DNA from: Ornithodoros turicata
Lineage: Eukaryota > Arthropoda > Arachnida > Ixodida > Argasidae
Direction of reading: 5' to 3'
Assembly: GCF_037126465.1 (NCBI RefSeq)
Contig: NC_088201.1
Location: 8,933,001-8,997,000 of the forward strand
DNA: 64,000 nucleotides
The translations under genes and the position numbers were made by a program. A model generated the notes under the pieces. It saw only the letters and a program-made list of their open reading frames with translations. It did no database searches and was not told the DNA's origin. Below are positions 11,523 through 22,982 of this stretch, one piece after another. Each line of letters opens with the position of its first letter. The stretch's first letter is position 1.

Positions 11523-12292
11523 AGTATGGTTGGAATGGTGAAGGTTGTTATCCCGGAGGCGAATATCGAAAGAGCGGTGCGGCTGTCTCACGTAACCTCT
11601 GCTTCGGCCGCTGAACTTCATGGAGTCCTCTTGGCACTAAGTTTTATCCACTCGCGATCTTCAGTTGATCGCTGGATCACCTCGTATAGCGACTCAAAAT
11701 GCGCGTTACAGACTCTGGCTTCCATGTTTAATACGGGATCTCTGGCATCAGTAGCACAAGATGTCTCGCACGCATACCATGCGGCAGTTTCAAAAGGTCA
11801 TGACATCCCAATGCAGTGGATCCCTATAGTCGCTGTGGCACTGCAGGCAACGAGCCAGTGGACGCGGCTGCACGCCGGGCTCTTCAACACAGGCGCGTCC
11901 AACTGACGCCCATTTATTTCACCAAGGGTGGGGCGTGGCGAATGCTGAAGGAGCTCAAGCAACAAATATGTAGCACCTCCTGGCTAACAGGATCTGCTCG
12001 GGATCCGCTTCTGCACAAGGTCGATCCAGCGTTACGCTTTCGAGTACAACCTTCCTTCACGCGACAAACGACGACTGTCCTAGATAGGCTAAGACTCAAC
12101 AGCGCACGCCATTTCTTCAAACTGGGAAACCGAGACTCTCCGAACAGTAGTGAGTGTGGGATTGTAGAGGACGTAGAACACGTCCTTCTCAGGTGTCGGA
12201 AATACGTTGATGCTTGGAGGGCATTAGAGGCGAGCCTCTCTCGTGTGGTCTCCCGACCAGTAGCTGTTACGACGACCTTTGACGCCTGGTAA
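11523..12292 (+). pseudogene. LINE relic: RNase H domain and C-terminal zinc-knuckle
   Basis: Encodes the 3' part of an RNase H-bearing LINE ORF2. The first frame (11526-11820) shows the RNase H glutamate in SAAELHGVLLAL and the next aspartate in SYSDSKCAL. A frameshift near 11820 leads to AGNEPVDAAARRAL, carrying the last catalytic aspartate. Further on, CGIVEDVEHVLLRC at about 12157-12200 fits the C-terminal knuckle. The frame stops at 12292. The first RNase H aspartate (TDGS motif) and the whole reverse transcriptase are missing, so the copy is 5'-truncated at about 11523 and inactive. It is distinct from the LINE at 48463-49965 but of the same group. Clade (I-like) is inferred from domain order. 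Confidence 0.85.
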
Positions 12293-12707
12293 GAAATAAT
12301 TTAGGAAATTCCACGTCCACCCCTGTAGGTAGAGCGCAGCTGTAAGGCCTTCCTTCCAACAGCTGGCGCAGATAGTAGCTTTCTGAAGCGTCAGTTGTAG
12401 TGAATCTTTCAGGTCACCTGTGAATATGCTCACCGATTCTTTCTAGTGGAGGGCATTCTGGTTCTGTGTTAGAACCGCGAAACAAGTGGAGCCACACGAA
12501 GTGTGCTCAGGCGGACGAATGAAAAAAAGAACCATTTTTCGAGATATAGCAAAAAAAACAAACAAAAGAAAACAAACACTGCAGCCGCTGGTGGAGTCCA
12601 ATCCCTTCATGCCTTCCGCGTATACAATAGGAACAGGGCCTTTCGGGCTCTTGCCGCTGCTGCTTCCTCGAGACCTCCTCAACTGGTTGGCGAGAACACT
12701 TTGGTTG

Positions 12708-12811
12708 CCCCCTCCCCATCCTTCCTACTGTCCTCTCTCCATCAGTCCATATCTGTATGGCGTTCATAGCCATAGTTGCTTCGCTGCGCTAATACAGAAG
12801 TAAAAAAAAAG
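12708..12811 (+). mobile_element. 5'-truncated SINE (family A) 3' half
   Basis: Matches the 3' half of the full SINE at 50011-50291: CTGTCCTCTCTCCATC, then a CGTTCATAGCC block and TTGCTTCGCTGCGCTAA, then oligo-A. The tRNA-like head is absent. Confidence 0.75.
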
Positions 12812-14273
12812 CTATGGTTGCTCACATACTCTGCTTTGCAGCGTATACCTCAAAGTCTATTTGCGGCAGAGGGTTTCCGATGTTGCAATAGATATGAGAG
12901 AAAGCAGGAAAGGGGCTACGGCTCTTGCTTGTTTCGTTGATTAACTAGCTCAGTGTTATCGTGGGCAGCGCTGGTGGAAAGTGAGCGTCGTTTAGTATTA
13001 ATAGAGGGATTCATTACCACGCATAGCTACAGGATAAATATGTTACCGTGAAGCGTTGTCTACACCGTTACCTTCGCTGTCATGAATACTACGCAGCACA
13101 ACTGCCGTGCTGGTTATTTATACGAAGGAGCTTAGCAGTAAAAGCTAAAATAACACAACCCAAACAAATCACGAATCGTTATCGGCAACTCTACTATACT
13201 TGGTGCAGAGCTAGTGAGGGACCTTGTAGCACGTAACGGTTAGTGTGCATAGATAGTGTTCATTAATGTGGCCCATTGCGCATGAGTTCTTTCAGGAACA
13301 GAAATCGGCCGGACGGAACTTGTAGCATACACTTCAACTGCTAAGAGGGCTGTTGTTGTTGCAGAGCTGGATGGATCTCTCATATAAATGGAGTCGTGAA
13401 GTTTACCTTATACCGTTCAATTCAGGCACGATGCTATAGGGGTGTGCGGGGTCTGAGGCAAAGGCACATCGCGGGGCCTGTTTCACACCCAGCAGTAATG
13501 AAAAGATAAGACATGATACGATTTTCGCAGTGGGAGATTTTAGCAGTACGGGAAATGGCAGCAGGAGAGAAAGGGGGCGAAATCCTCGGTATATAGCTTG
13601 CAGGGTTGGCAGATGTTTCTTAAAAGTGGGACTTTTTCTCATCACATGACGGAATGGCACATAACACATCCTTCTCTCATTTCTGTCTTAGTCGAAGATC
13701 GCGCGTGCGATTAAGTGCATACTTGATATTCAAAAAAAAAAAAAAAAGCAATCCCTGGTCGAGGGCTTCGTGCGCGGGGCCTAAGGCGGTTGCCTTACTC
13801 CCCCCCCCCCCCCCTATCGCCAACCCCGCCGCCGTTCATATATCTGTTTTCACCAGTTAAGTGTCTTCCTTCTGACACACACTTGTGGCTTACACATAAG
13901 AAATCTAAAGAAGTTCGAGCGTTCCCCATGGAGGGAATGAAAGAAGATCAAACTGTTTTTTTTTTCTTTTATTATTTTTACTTCTAGACTTCGGGGGTCG
14001 TACGCACCTCTTTGTCTCGCTCAACCGACAGATTTTACTTTACCAGACGCGCGTTTTCTCCCACACATCAGGATGAACGTTAAATTGCCAACCAGTCCTG
14101 CTGTATACTGCTGATAATAGCAAGAAAGAGTATAGTCGAGCTTGGTAAACCCTGTGCGATGACTTTCCCTTTAAACATATCCACACATGTGGCACATAAT
14201 ACATACTACGTAATATATGCCGCCCCAGGGGAAAAAGTGAGTGATGATAGAATTTGTTTTTACTTTTTTTTTG
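12812..14273. other. Unassigned stretch with homopolymers
   Basis: Contains a poly(A) run (13732-13747) and a poly(C) run (13800-13814), possibly tails of unrecognised insertions. No gene seen. Confidence 0.5.
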
Positions 14274-14721
14274 TAGGGCTTTGCGCATATTCGGAGTTTT
14301 TGAATACAGAAGCAGAATATTTCATTCGATTTCCTAATCGAATCCGAAATTTTATATTCGAACTTCGAATCGAAGCGATGTCTCTTCCAAAATGAATGTA
14401 ATCGAATAGTTCGGAATCTGCATTCGTAAGTCCAAAAACGCCAAGTACGGAGGGTAAGTGAATGCTGCTTCATACAAAGATCCGTGTATATATCACATAG
14501 GTTCCGTATATCCGTACATATGCTGAATATGTGCTCGGTTGGGGGGGGGGGGGGATATATTTATTAGACGAAAAGGGAAAAAACTGGGGAAAGGTCAGCC
14601 AAACGGGACGTCGGCTTGCTATTCCAGAAATAAATAAATAAATAAAATTACCCCGGTTGGGGTACCTCACTATTCCCTTGATATTTACTTCGGTTTCAAA
14701 ATTACTATACGCACAGCCCTA
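14274..14721. mobile_element. TTCGAA-word MITE
   Basis: Starts TAGGGCTTTGCGCATA and ends, inverted, TAGGGCTGTGCGTATA, giving terminal inverted repeats of about 16 bp. The left half is dense in ATTCGAA/TTCGAATC words (14310-14430). Target duplication not clear. It appears to contain a later insertion at 14541-14648. hAT-like affiliation is inferred from the TAGGGC-type ends and word-array structure shared with other MITEs here. Confidence 0.55.
14541..14648 (-). repeat. G-tract repeat family, copy 1
   Basis: A run of 14 G, then ATATATTTATTAGACGAAAA, a GACGTCGGCTTGCTATTCC block and (AAAT)n. An alignable copy is at 40746-40870. Conserved body between a G-run and a simple repeat suggests a retroelement 3' end. 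Confidence 0.65.
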
Positions 14722-15589
14722 TAGTTTTTGTTTTGTTTTTTACTTTTTAAAGCGTCTGTACATTACCGTATATGGGGGATTCACTAGCGGTAACTGATTA
14801 ATTGAGAAGGACGTAAAAAAGATCACCCTCTTAAATCGTTTGGCAAAGCATGGTTTTCTGTCAACTATGCTCTCGAATTTTATTCTTCGTAATCCCCACA
14901 GAAGTACGGAGGTTGTACTGCTTTAAGGGACTAATGTGTTGCTGTGCCACCAGGCGGACAAGAAAAGTTAAACACATCAACGTTCACATTCACATTTTGC
15001 ACGGTAAGGAAGAAAAATGACGTTGCAAGATGGAGGGTACGCACAAAAAGGAAAAAAAAGCGAAATACTTAGCCGTACCGAACAATGTTTACAACGAACA
15101 TGAAGGAGTCTCCTTGCTGCACAATCCCTTTCATTCTTTTTAAGGGAAAATAAGGAATGATAAGTTCCTTCTTCTGGGGAGAAAAATCAGCGGACTGTGA
15201 TGCATGGGCGAATTTTCGTTTCCAAAGGACTGGATTACGTTCCGCAAGCAAGAATTGAGTTTCCTGTGCCCGCCGCAGCGAAAATGAGGCCGAAGCTGAA
15301 CTCAAGCACAGAACGAGAATTCTTCAAATTCCACTCAAACTCAGCAGCACTCAAACCTCACTACAGAAGAAGCCGCAACCTGAGCGCAATTCTGAGCGCA
15401 ATCTGCGAAGCATGCAGCCAGTGCCAGCTAGTTGTCTTATCTACGTTATTGTTGTGTTAGTTAAAAGCAAAGTGTAATCTGAGCACTTACTTGTGTAATT
15501 AGATAATTATGTTAATAAAATATTCTGAACAGAGCTGTCTTATATAGTCGCAAACCGCTTTTTGTCATTAAACTTTGTTGGTAGATCGG

Positions 15590-18055
15590 CAGCTATCCTT
15601 CGAAGAGGACAACATCCTTGAGCTTGAGGAAGTAATTACACAGAGACGCAGGACACGACACAAACATGCTTAAAAAACCAGCAGACAGACATTTACTGCA
15701 CATGTGGACATGGGACAATGATCAGAAGAGTTCAACGAAGGCAAATGGTTCGATGCTTCCCGATCGGGGTAAAAGGGGTTTAAAAGGGCCAGTCATCCCC
15801 TCGGACAGAACACCTTGCTTGCTCACGCAGACGTCTGTGGTGGCAATGAGAGCATATTCCTGAAAGGTTCGCGATACGGCGTGACGACCCTTCAGCAAGT
15901 GTTTTGTGTCAAAAAGATTGAGGAGCAATTAGTGCAAGAATTTAAGCGAGAGTAGAGGATGTTGCCCTCCATCGCAGTAAACTAGCACTGCAACGAGGAC
16001 TGACAGGGGAGAAGACAAACACTGTGTTAGACTTCCAACAACAGAAAATTTATTGACACCAAAACATGTTCCTTGTATGAATACCTCCGTTGTAATCATC
16101 CACGTGTCATACTCACATTCCAGTCTACACATCAAATCCCTTTGTCCCACTTCTCCAGGAACTTTACCTCCTTGCCTGGCTGACGCATAGTGACCCCCTT
16201 TTTCTTATTTGAAAGGCTTCTACAATCTCTCTGGTGCGCTGATCCGCTGAACGCCCCTTAATCAATGTGTTGTGAAATTGTGCAGCGCAACCGCACTTAC
16301 TGCAGTGGACGGCCAAGTGGCCTGATGGGGTTCCTCTCAGAGTTGTGCCTAACTCGTTACAAGTAACTCGTTACTTGGTAACGGTTACTTTTTTTAGTAA
16401 CGAAGTAACGATTCAGTTACTTTTTAAAAAATTGTAATAGTAACGGAATCAGTTACAAAAATTGGTAACTCGTTACTGACGTTACTCGTTCCTTTTCTTC
16501 AGCACGGGGGAGCACATTTCGGCACTCCGTGTGGCGCAATGCGTGGACCTGCGTGACCCACAACCACGTGTGACTCAAAGTATTATTGCAGTCCCTCGTT
16601 GGATGATGTGTTGACGTGCTGAATCGCCTTAAACGAAGGCCCTTGTCTTTTCTCTTGTTTCAGTTATCTCCGACCATCACTCCTTCCCAAGAATGGGCAC
16701 CAATTGTGCTATGGATACAAAAAACGCGTTTTGACTTCTAGCCTTTTCTTGTCTTTGCTAAGCTTCTGAGCGCCCTAAATTATGACGCAGTCCCTCGTCT
16801 GTTTTTGGGAACCGTTGGTGATCGGTGGCACGAAAACCGGTGTCTTTTCTTGTGTTTTCATAACCTCCGATTACCCCACTTCGGCAGCAGATATCTTCAC
16901 ACGGAAGAGAACGAAGATCACTGATGTAAATGTCGAGTATCAGCTTCTTGTGAAGTGCAATTTCTCATTAATAATGAGTTGAAGGCAAGTGACGGCATGT
17001 TTGTTGGCTCCTTTAACTATGCGGCGGTAACGTAAAAGTATCTCGTTACCTGTGAGTAACGAGAACTCGTTACTTTTGTATGTTGGTAACGAGTAACGTA
17101 TTTAGTTACTTTTTTCTGAAGTAACGGGTAACGGTATTTAGTTACTTTTTTCTGAAGTAACGGGTAACGGTATTTAGTTCCTATTTTTTGGTAACGGGCA
17201 CAAGTCTGGTTCCTCTCAAGGAGGCAGCGTGTTCTCTCAGCCTTATATTAAGGCATCGAGCCGTTTGTCCAATGTATGATTTTCCAGATGACAATGGGAT
17301 TTCATAAATCACATTAGTTTTGCATTACGCATACTTAGTAAGATGTTTGATACTACACTGACTGGTATTTCTGATGCCACCCGTGATCTTACACAATTTT
17401 CCAATCTTTTTCCGGTGCAGAGAACGCAACCGGGACGTTGTATCTCCCAGCAACTCTCTTGAGATTGTGTGACACTCTGTGCATATAAGGCACAACAACC
17501 GGCCGTCCTTCATGAGGTCTCCTTTCCTTGCGTCCCCCACCTGTAATAGACTTCTGGAGTGACTCATTAACAGCTACCAGAAGTTCGTGCTGGTATCCTG
17601 CTTTTCGAGCGCGTTCTACCTGGCTTTCGTAGGCTTCCTTGACACGGTGATAGCAGGACCTATCCAAGGCATTTTTAAGCAGTTATGTAAAACACCCCTC
17701 TTCACTATTTTTGAATGGGCTGATAAGTGAGGCAGCAGCCCTTTCTTACTTCTGGGTGCATACTGCCAACACCCATACTGGTCCTCCACGTGTAGTCTGA
17801 TGTCTAGGTACTGCAACCATACCACACCAACCTGCCCGGTACACCACCGTGATGTTGCCCTCTTTGAATCCACACCAGCTTGCCAGCTCCTCCTTCTTTC
17901 TTCTTCGAGGAGTGGATGGTCGCGGAGACGGAGCCACGCCAGCAACAGCAAATCCTCGGTTTCGGCTGTCGTGTACGTTCCGAGCACGGTGAGCTCGTTC
18001 TGCACATTCCGATGCGTTGTTCGGCACGAAATGCAGTCCCGGACGATCCACTAAC
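15590..18055 (-). pseudogene. Penelope-like element, interrupted and frameshifted
   Basis: Minus-strand relic of a Penelope-like retroelement. From about 17830 the frame gives LDIRLHV and AHSKIVKR, matching the reverse-transcriptase thumb region of this family. Then (17667-17389) comes CYHRVKEAY ... VPYMHRVSHNLKRVAG. Then, after a frameshift and a stop at 17322-17324, the GIY-YIG nuclease: CKTNVIYEIP followed by GKSYIGQTARCL and IRLREH. The nuclease is cut at 17209/16338 by a hAT MITE and resumes with HLAVHCSKCGC, NTLIKGRS and TREIVEAF, ending at a stop at 16164-16166. Sequence down to about 15590 looks like its 3' region. The N-terminal part and RT catalytic motifs are missing. At least two frameshifts, a stop and the insertion make it inactive. 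In this family the RT and GIY-YIG domains act together in target-primed integration (established). Confidence 0.85.
16338..17208. mobile_element. hAT-type MITE (GTAACTCGTTAC words) inside the Penelope-like element
   Basis: 871 bp with perfect 8-bp target duplication GTTCCTCT (16330-16337 and 17209-17216). Ends are CAGAGTTGTGCC and, inverted, CAGACTTGTGCC. Both flanks (16350-16490 and 17020-17195) are arrays of AACTCGTTAC/GTAACGAGT words. The centre (16500-17010) has no recognisable transposase. The 8-bp duplication and CAGxG-type ends are established hAT traits. Removing the element restores continuity of the Penelope-like GIY-YIG reading, so the insertion is younger than that element. Confidence 0.92.
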
Positions 18056-18111
18056 CTTCGGAAACTAGATAAAGTTTTCCCCTAAAACGTGCACCACACC
18101 TTTGCAGGAAA

Positions 18112-18586
18112 TAGCCCAGAGCTGACGAGCCGCAAACACGGCGAAACAGGTGTCCTCTGGTGCTGTCGCATCGTTCCATGAGTATGTGTTTCACTGCGTG
18201 CAGCCATAGAAGCAATCCTAATATGTAATTTTGAGTTTCAAACACGTCTAGTGTCATCTACTTGTTTCTTTAATGGCTTTTTTTTTCTGCATTATAATTA
18301 GTGGCTTGCACTGTGGCATTGAGGAGTGCTCAGTCACCCTCCCTGGTGTAGATCGCTCGCCGAGTGACCCCTGGTTTGCCAATTCCGAACGATGCGCAGC
18401 TACCCAAAGCTGACGAGCCGCAAACACGGCGAAGCACGTGTCCTCTGGTGCTGTCGCATCGTTCCATGAGTATCTGTTTCACTGCGTGCAGCCATAGACG
18501 CCATCTTAATATGTAATTTTGAGTTTCAAACACGTCTCGTGTCATCTACTTGTTTCTTTAATGGCTTTTTTTTTCCCTGCATTTTA
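18112..18586. repeat. Tandem direct duplication, about 180-bp units 289 bp apart
   Basis: Copy 1 (18112-18294) and copy 2 (18401-18586) are about 93 percent alike by eye. They share GCTGACGAGCCGCAAACACG, a GTGTCCTCTGGTGCTGTCGC block and a TTTAATGGC-T-run ending. They lie immediately upstream (minus-strand sense) of the Penelope-like coding relic, where partial tandem copies are common for this group. No copy was seen at the other end. Confidence 0.8.
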
Positions 18587-18949
18587 TATATATATATATA
18601 AAGAGACGGTGGGGCTGATGCCGGCCAGCAGGCTGGGAACTTCCCCAGTGCCATTTGTAGACAGTGAGAGATGGTGATGGAGATGAGGATTCAGGTTTCA
18701 GGTGGAGAGCCCTGTGGATGACAGGAAATCTCAAAGGCGACGGAGACCTTGGTGGATATGAACGCTGGTGGGCGGTGGTGATGATGATGGTGGTGGTGAT
18801 GGTGAAAGGGCTCGCCGTTGTCGGCCTCACAGAGGTGGGAAACGTCACGACTGACGCACTGGGGGAATGTGCGTCGGCGGAATGTGCACTGGGGGGAACT
18901 GTGCCGACATATGTCGGCACAGTTTCCTTAGAAGTCGACCCAGGACGCA
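18587..18949 (-). other. LINE 3' end and SINE fragments, composite
   Basis: A short (TA)n at 18587-18600 precedes GC-rich sequence with (GATGGTGGTG) repeats and CTCGCCGTTGTCGGCCTCAC, which recurs at about 63390 as part of a minus-strand retroelement tail. At 18890-18925 GGAACTGTGCCGACA meets its own inverse, as if two SINE (family A) pieces lie head to head. Confidence 0.45.
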
Positions 18950-19250
18950 CATATGAACGCTACTGGACCATGGGCCCAGCACCTTGCCTATATGGTAAAG
19001 GGGCGGTGGCCGATTGCATGCATTCCGTGCTGCAAGATCTCGCGCCACCGTTGGTATAGTGAGGGCAGTCCATATGTACGTGGTGCAGGTCAGCGCGCAC
19101 ATTGCATGATGCACAATGCGCTAGAAAAGCGGAGATCACCATATTGCTTTCACAATGGATGGCTTGCCACGTGGGAATACAATGACGAAGAAGACTCGAC
19201 TCGACGCCATGCGGGTGAACGTCGCCTTTACTGCTTACTTTCGACACAAA
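18950..19250 (-). pseudogene. LINE ORF2 C-terminal fragment
   Basis: The minus frame reads CASCNVRADLHHVHMDCPHY, a complete C-x2-C-x8-H-x4-C-like knuckle of an RNase H-type LINE (some spacing ambiguity). After a frameshift it reads YHIGKVLGPWSSS, directly comparable with FNICKVLGPWSNP in the LINE at 33259-33747. The end runs into SINE-like sequence before a normal stop. Truncated at both ends and frameshifted. Confidence 0.75.
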
Positions 19251-20014
19251 TTGGTGCTCTCCTCAAGCATTTTGACTTGGAAACAATGCATGAGGAAGCT
19301 AGATGGTGATGTGATAAGGAAAAGCTAGAGGCCCTTAACTGCCAGATAGAAGCCATTGACACTTGACTTTTTACTGTGTTTAAAGTCATTGTACCTTGGA
19401 GCAATCCGGCACGCCAGCATTGTGCTCCTCGGTCAATTATGGGATTCCTAACGGGAAAATGCCTGCTAGATGAACTATAGATTTCCGCCCCGTAGTACCT
19501 GATCAGGATATTTAATATGACCAAGTAAACTTGTGACCTGTTACCTGTGTTACATTCCATACATCTTCATATCCCTCATACCAGCTCACATGCAACGGGG
19601 CAGGGTACCGCAGCTTAAGCGGTGAAACATTTCGTGACATTGCCATCGCGTATTTGTTGATTGTTCAGTAAACTGGCGGTCGCGTATTTGTTGAGTGTTG
19701 TTGGGTGCTCGATTCAACCGCATAACAAAATTCACATGAACCATAAGTTACGACGCAATACGTGGCCTTAGCTTATCCTGAATTTGAAGCTCTCGATATT
19801 TAAGTGCAGACTCTTTGAAGGATCATTCAGAAAGTCGAGAAAGAGACCCTCGCTGAAGCTCGCTGCGGTAGTTTTTCTTTTACAGGAAGATGCATGTCCT
19901 TGCTTTGCTATCCGTGATCTTTCAGGTGAAAGTTTTGTTACAAGTAACAAATAAATTTAAATAAAATAAAAATAAAGAAGATGAATATTTCTCTCCTCCA
20001 GTTTTCGAAGCCGC
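19251..20014. other. Unassigned stretch
   Basis: No gene seen. It holds the second copy of the 24-base block at 19606-19629. Confidence 0.4.
19606..19629. repeat. Shared 24-base palindromic block, copy 2
   Basis: Identical to 9906-9929 (core GCAGCTTAAGCGGTGAAACA), same orientation. Confidence 0.6.
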
Positions 20015-20247
20015 GTTGTGATGTGATAGAAGAAGAAGAAAAAAGGGGGATTTAAGTCGCGACTTTTGGGCTAGATTTTGAACTCAGCGCTATCCCGTAA
20101 CGCTTGCTAAACGCTCGTGCTCCCCGGTCGACGGCCAATGCGCGTGACGGAATGAGCGCGCAAATTTTGAAAAATAGCTATAACGATCGCTATGTGCAGA
20201 TCAAGATTGAGCCCTTTCGGACAGACTACCCCAGACCACTTAGCCGC
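20015..20247 (-). mobile_element. SINE (family B), full-length-like, (TCACA) tail
   Basis: On the minus strand it begins near 20247 with GCGGCTAAGTGGTCTGGGGT (a box A-like segment). It passes a GAGTTCAAAATC box B-like segment and ends with GACTTAAATCCC, a pyrimidine tract and CTATCACATCACA. The tail recurs at 7199, 50509 and 62165, and the 62165 copy also retains the TAAGTGGTCTGGGGTAG head. The tRNA relation is weak because box B is degenerate. Confidence 0.6.
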
Positions 20248-20249
20248 AG

Positions 20250-22314
20250 TGAGTCGAAATAAATAAAAAGATAAAAAGTAAAGCAATACATAAATCGAAA
20301 GGAGGAGAAAACCCAGTAGTTTGGTTTCAAAAGCTATTGCGGCTCAATGACGGCGCATTAAAGGGAGCACAAAATAACGTGAGTAGAGGCTGAATACAAT
20401 CACGCAGCCGTTTCTTCCGCTGGCGCTTTCTATCCCGCAAGCTGCGCATAGAGTAACGTTCATTCGACGAGACAACACCATCGCCGATCAACCGGCCATT
20501 TCCGCAAAACCGAGCGGGCAGTCTGAAAACGTGGCAGTCCCAATCACGCCGCGCGGATCCCTGGCTCCAACCCAAGTTGACGCTCTGTAGCGTCTATTGT
20601 AGCATCGAACACAGCCAGTAACATGCTTTGAGAGCTGTTTTCCAGCAGTCCATTAGCGGACGAACTCATTAGCTCCTGGGGCGTGTGGTTATAAAGCTTT
20701 AACGCCCCACCGAACAGGCAGTGCGTCTGCGTTTGGATGACACGTTCCATCGCTCTTCAAATAGCTTCTACTGTGTCGCATTTGCGAGACAGACAGAAGA
20801 AACTAGCGCATTTTCGGATGCACCAGATGCCGTGCTGGCGGAAAACAAGCGGGCAGCCATTAAGGGAGAATGGGGCTGCAGCGATCTTTAAGCACCAGCA
20901 GTCAACTCGTGCTGTACCGACCAGTGTACTTGTCACGCGACATTTTGAAACGCAGGAATTTGTGCTTGTTCCGAGTATTGCGCTGGCTGAGACTGATTTG
21001 CATAGGGATGCATGTTCCGTCGGAGGGGGCGATGCATTCCGCGTTGGAAATTGCACAGTTACGTCACGAAATGCGAAGCAAGGCTTACACTTATAGAGTC
21101 GCCATCTGCAGCCGTCTGTAAAGCCGCACGACGCGTGAATTACACTCCGTCGTCTCTTCACAAAGTTAGTTTTGAAACATTGAATGCGTGAAGTTTTAAG
21201 TTACGCGAAACAACAAAACGAAAAAGGGAATGTTTATTCGAAAAAGAAAAAAAAAAAACGACGAGAAAAGGAAGAGGTCAGTCAGACACAGGGCCGGCTT
21301 GACGAAGGAAAGGCGCAACGAACAAAGATGAATCACGTAGCTCTCACAATGCAACATGCGCTTTAAAATACGAACCTTCCAAATTAGTTTAGTATCCAGA
21401 TACCCTTTTTCACGGATAGAAGTTAGATTGTCGGACTTGTGCTTTAACCGACTAGTGCAGAGACAAGAACTTCTTGATCACTTAGTACATATGTCGAACG
21501 ATGCTTTCACATTCTGCCAATTTCATTGGAGGATCCTTCATATTCAGAAAACGACGCTGTAGAATTATTATCCTCTTTTCAAACTTTCCAGCGTCTACAG
21601 TCGGGAGCTGAGGCGATACGTGACTCCTTTTGCGTATTACCAATTTCGACGCTCTGGCACGCGAACAGTGCACGTTTTTTGAGCACTGAAATAATCGATT
21701 ATGCAAAACCAATTCCAGAGAACCGTTCACTCTGCCACATGCAAGCGACATCGGTGTAATTTTTCGTACGGTGCCGTGCACGGATAAGCCAACGGTTGTA
21801 GTTGGCGAGCTCTCTTTTACACGACAAATTTGTAACTTCCTTGCGTCAATTTAGATTTGTGAATGTCCATGAAAACTTCTCGAGAGGTCATCAGAAACAG
21901 GAAAAGAGCACACATGAAAACGCAAGTGTGGAGCGGAATTTAAATCGTCGATAAATATGTTCCGGGTAATCCTGCGATTTCGGTTACGATGTTGTATGCT
22001 TAGGCTTCGGCTATACTCATTAAAACCTGGCTTTCGGCTTAAGTTTCTAGTGGCGGGGCGGAGGGGGGGGGGGCGTAGGTTTCAGTCTCCAAGAGCTCAT
22101 TACCTATCCTTCTGGATACCGTACACTCGATGTGCTACGCAGAACAATATTCGCCATAAGCTGCTTTCAGCACGCGTGAGTTGAGTTCTCTCTCTCTTTT
22201 TTTTTTTTTTTGAACGAGAACTTCTAATATTTTGTACGAATATATATTTTCACTCAGATTTATATATATTTTTATATAATATATATAATTTATATATATA
22301 TTCTACTCAGCAAC
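20250..22314. other. Unassigned stretch
   Basis: Several open frames of 80-130 codons overlap on both strands at 20330-21160, but none is recognisable. A faint THAP-like resemblance is listed under rejected items. 22199-22310 is a T-run followed by AT-rich repeats. Confidence 0.4.
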
Positions 22315-22361
22315 CATAACAACAACAACAAGAAATAAGTTAATGATAATGAATGGGGAAA
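22315..22361 (-). repeat. Retroelement 3' tail, (CAA)n plus conserved block
   Basis: Second copy of the block described at 1587-1628. Confidence 0.6.
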
Positions 22362-22550
22362 TTCGACACGTAAGGTGCGGAAGCAGTCAGCAACCCCCCA
22401 TAAACAGCAAATTCTCCTCCCCCAAAACAATGTTCGTTGTTCTCGCGCTCTTTCAGCGTTCAGACATCCTTGTTTGTCTCATACTGAACGGTATATGCCA
22501 CAGTCGGTAAAAAAAAAGAAGAGAGAAAAAAAAAAGAATAGAAAACTTAC

Positions 22551-22744
22551 TTCCTTTCGTTCGTAAGCAACCCTGATCACTCTCTCACGAAGCGTGCTGA
22601 CGAAGTTGTTCGCGTCCCAAGTTCCACGAAGCGCAAAGAAGTGGTGTTGACGAAATGCTCTCATGAGCTCTTTAGGCAGTTTGGCCACAGCTGCTTCACC
22701 ATCCCGGATAATCCTCGAGCTCCTCTTGGGACTCTCGCTGTTCG
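22551..22744 (-). CDS. Candidate host exon of unknown function
   Basis: A minus-strand open frame contains VAKLPKELMRAFRQHHF and NFVSTLRERVIRVAYERKE. It ends GAA followed by GTAAGT, an excellent splice donor (donor GT at 22550-22549). A plausible acceptor, a pyrimidine-rich stretch ending ATTTAG, places the 5' edge at 22744, giving a 194-bp exon. Composition is protein-like, with mixed charged and hydrophobic residues and no simple repeats. I do not recognise a domain. A decayed retroelement gag-like region is an alternative, because similar helical segments occur there. No second exon was found. Confidence 0.3.
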
Positions 22745-22982
22745 CTAAATGCGCACGAAGAAGACACTGCTCGCAATCCACTTACATAAAATCGATCTCG
22801 GCACAAGTATACATCCAAACCCTCTTGGCGACGGTAATTCTTTCTCCCACGGAAGCCACATCTCCTCATTCGGTAAATCTTTTAGCATTTTCATCTTGAT
22901 CGAGTCGCATTATTATTATTTTTGTTTTTCAAATGACTCAATTTAAAATAAAGTAAAAATTAAAGAGAGTGTACCGGATTCG

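Noticed and set aside
16350..17195. Regular word arrays as a CRISPR array
   Set aside because: Words are contiguous and variable without unique spacers, and the block has hAT termini and an 8-bp duplication.
18664..19059. 131-codon plus-strand frame rich in Gly, Asp, Val and Met
   Set aside because: Driven by GATGGTGGTG simple repeats and by the reverse complement of a LINE C-terminus.
20757..21161. Possible THAP-like finger on the plus strand (RHFETQEF near 20940)
   Set aside because: The required C-x2-4-C and the AVPTF box are absent; one short resemblance is not enough.
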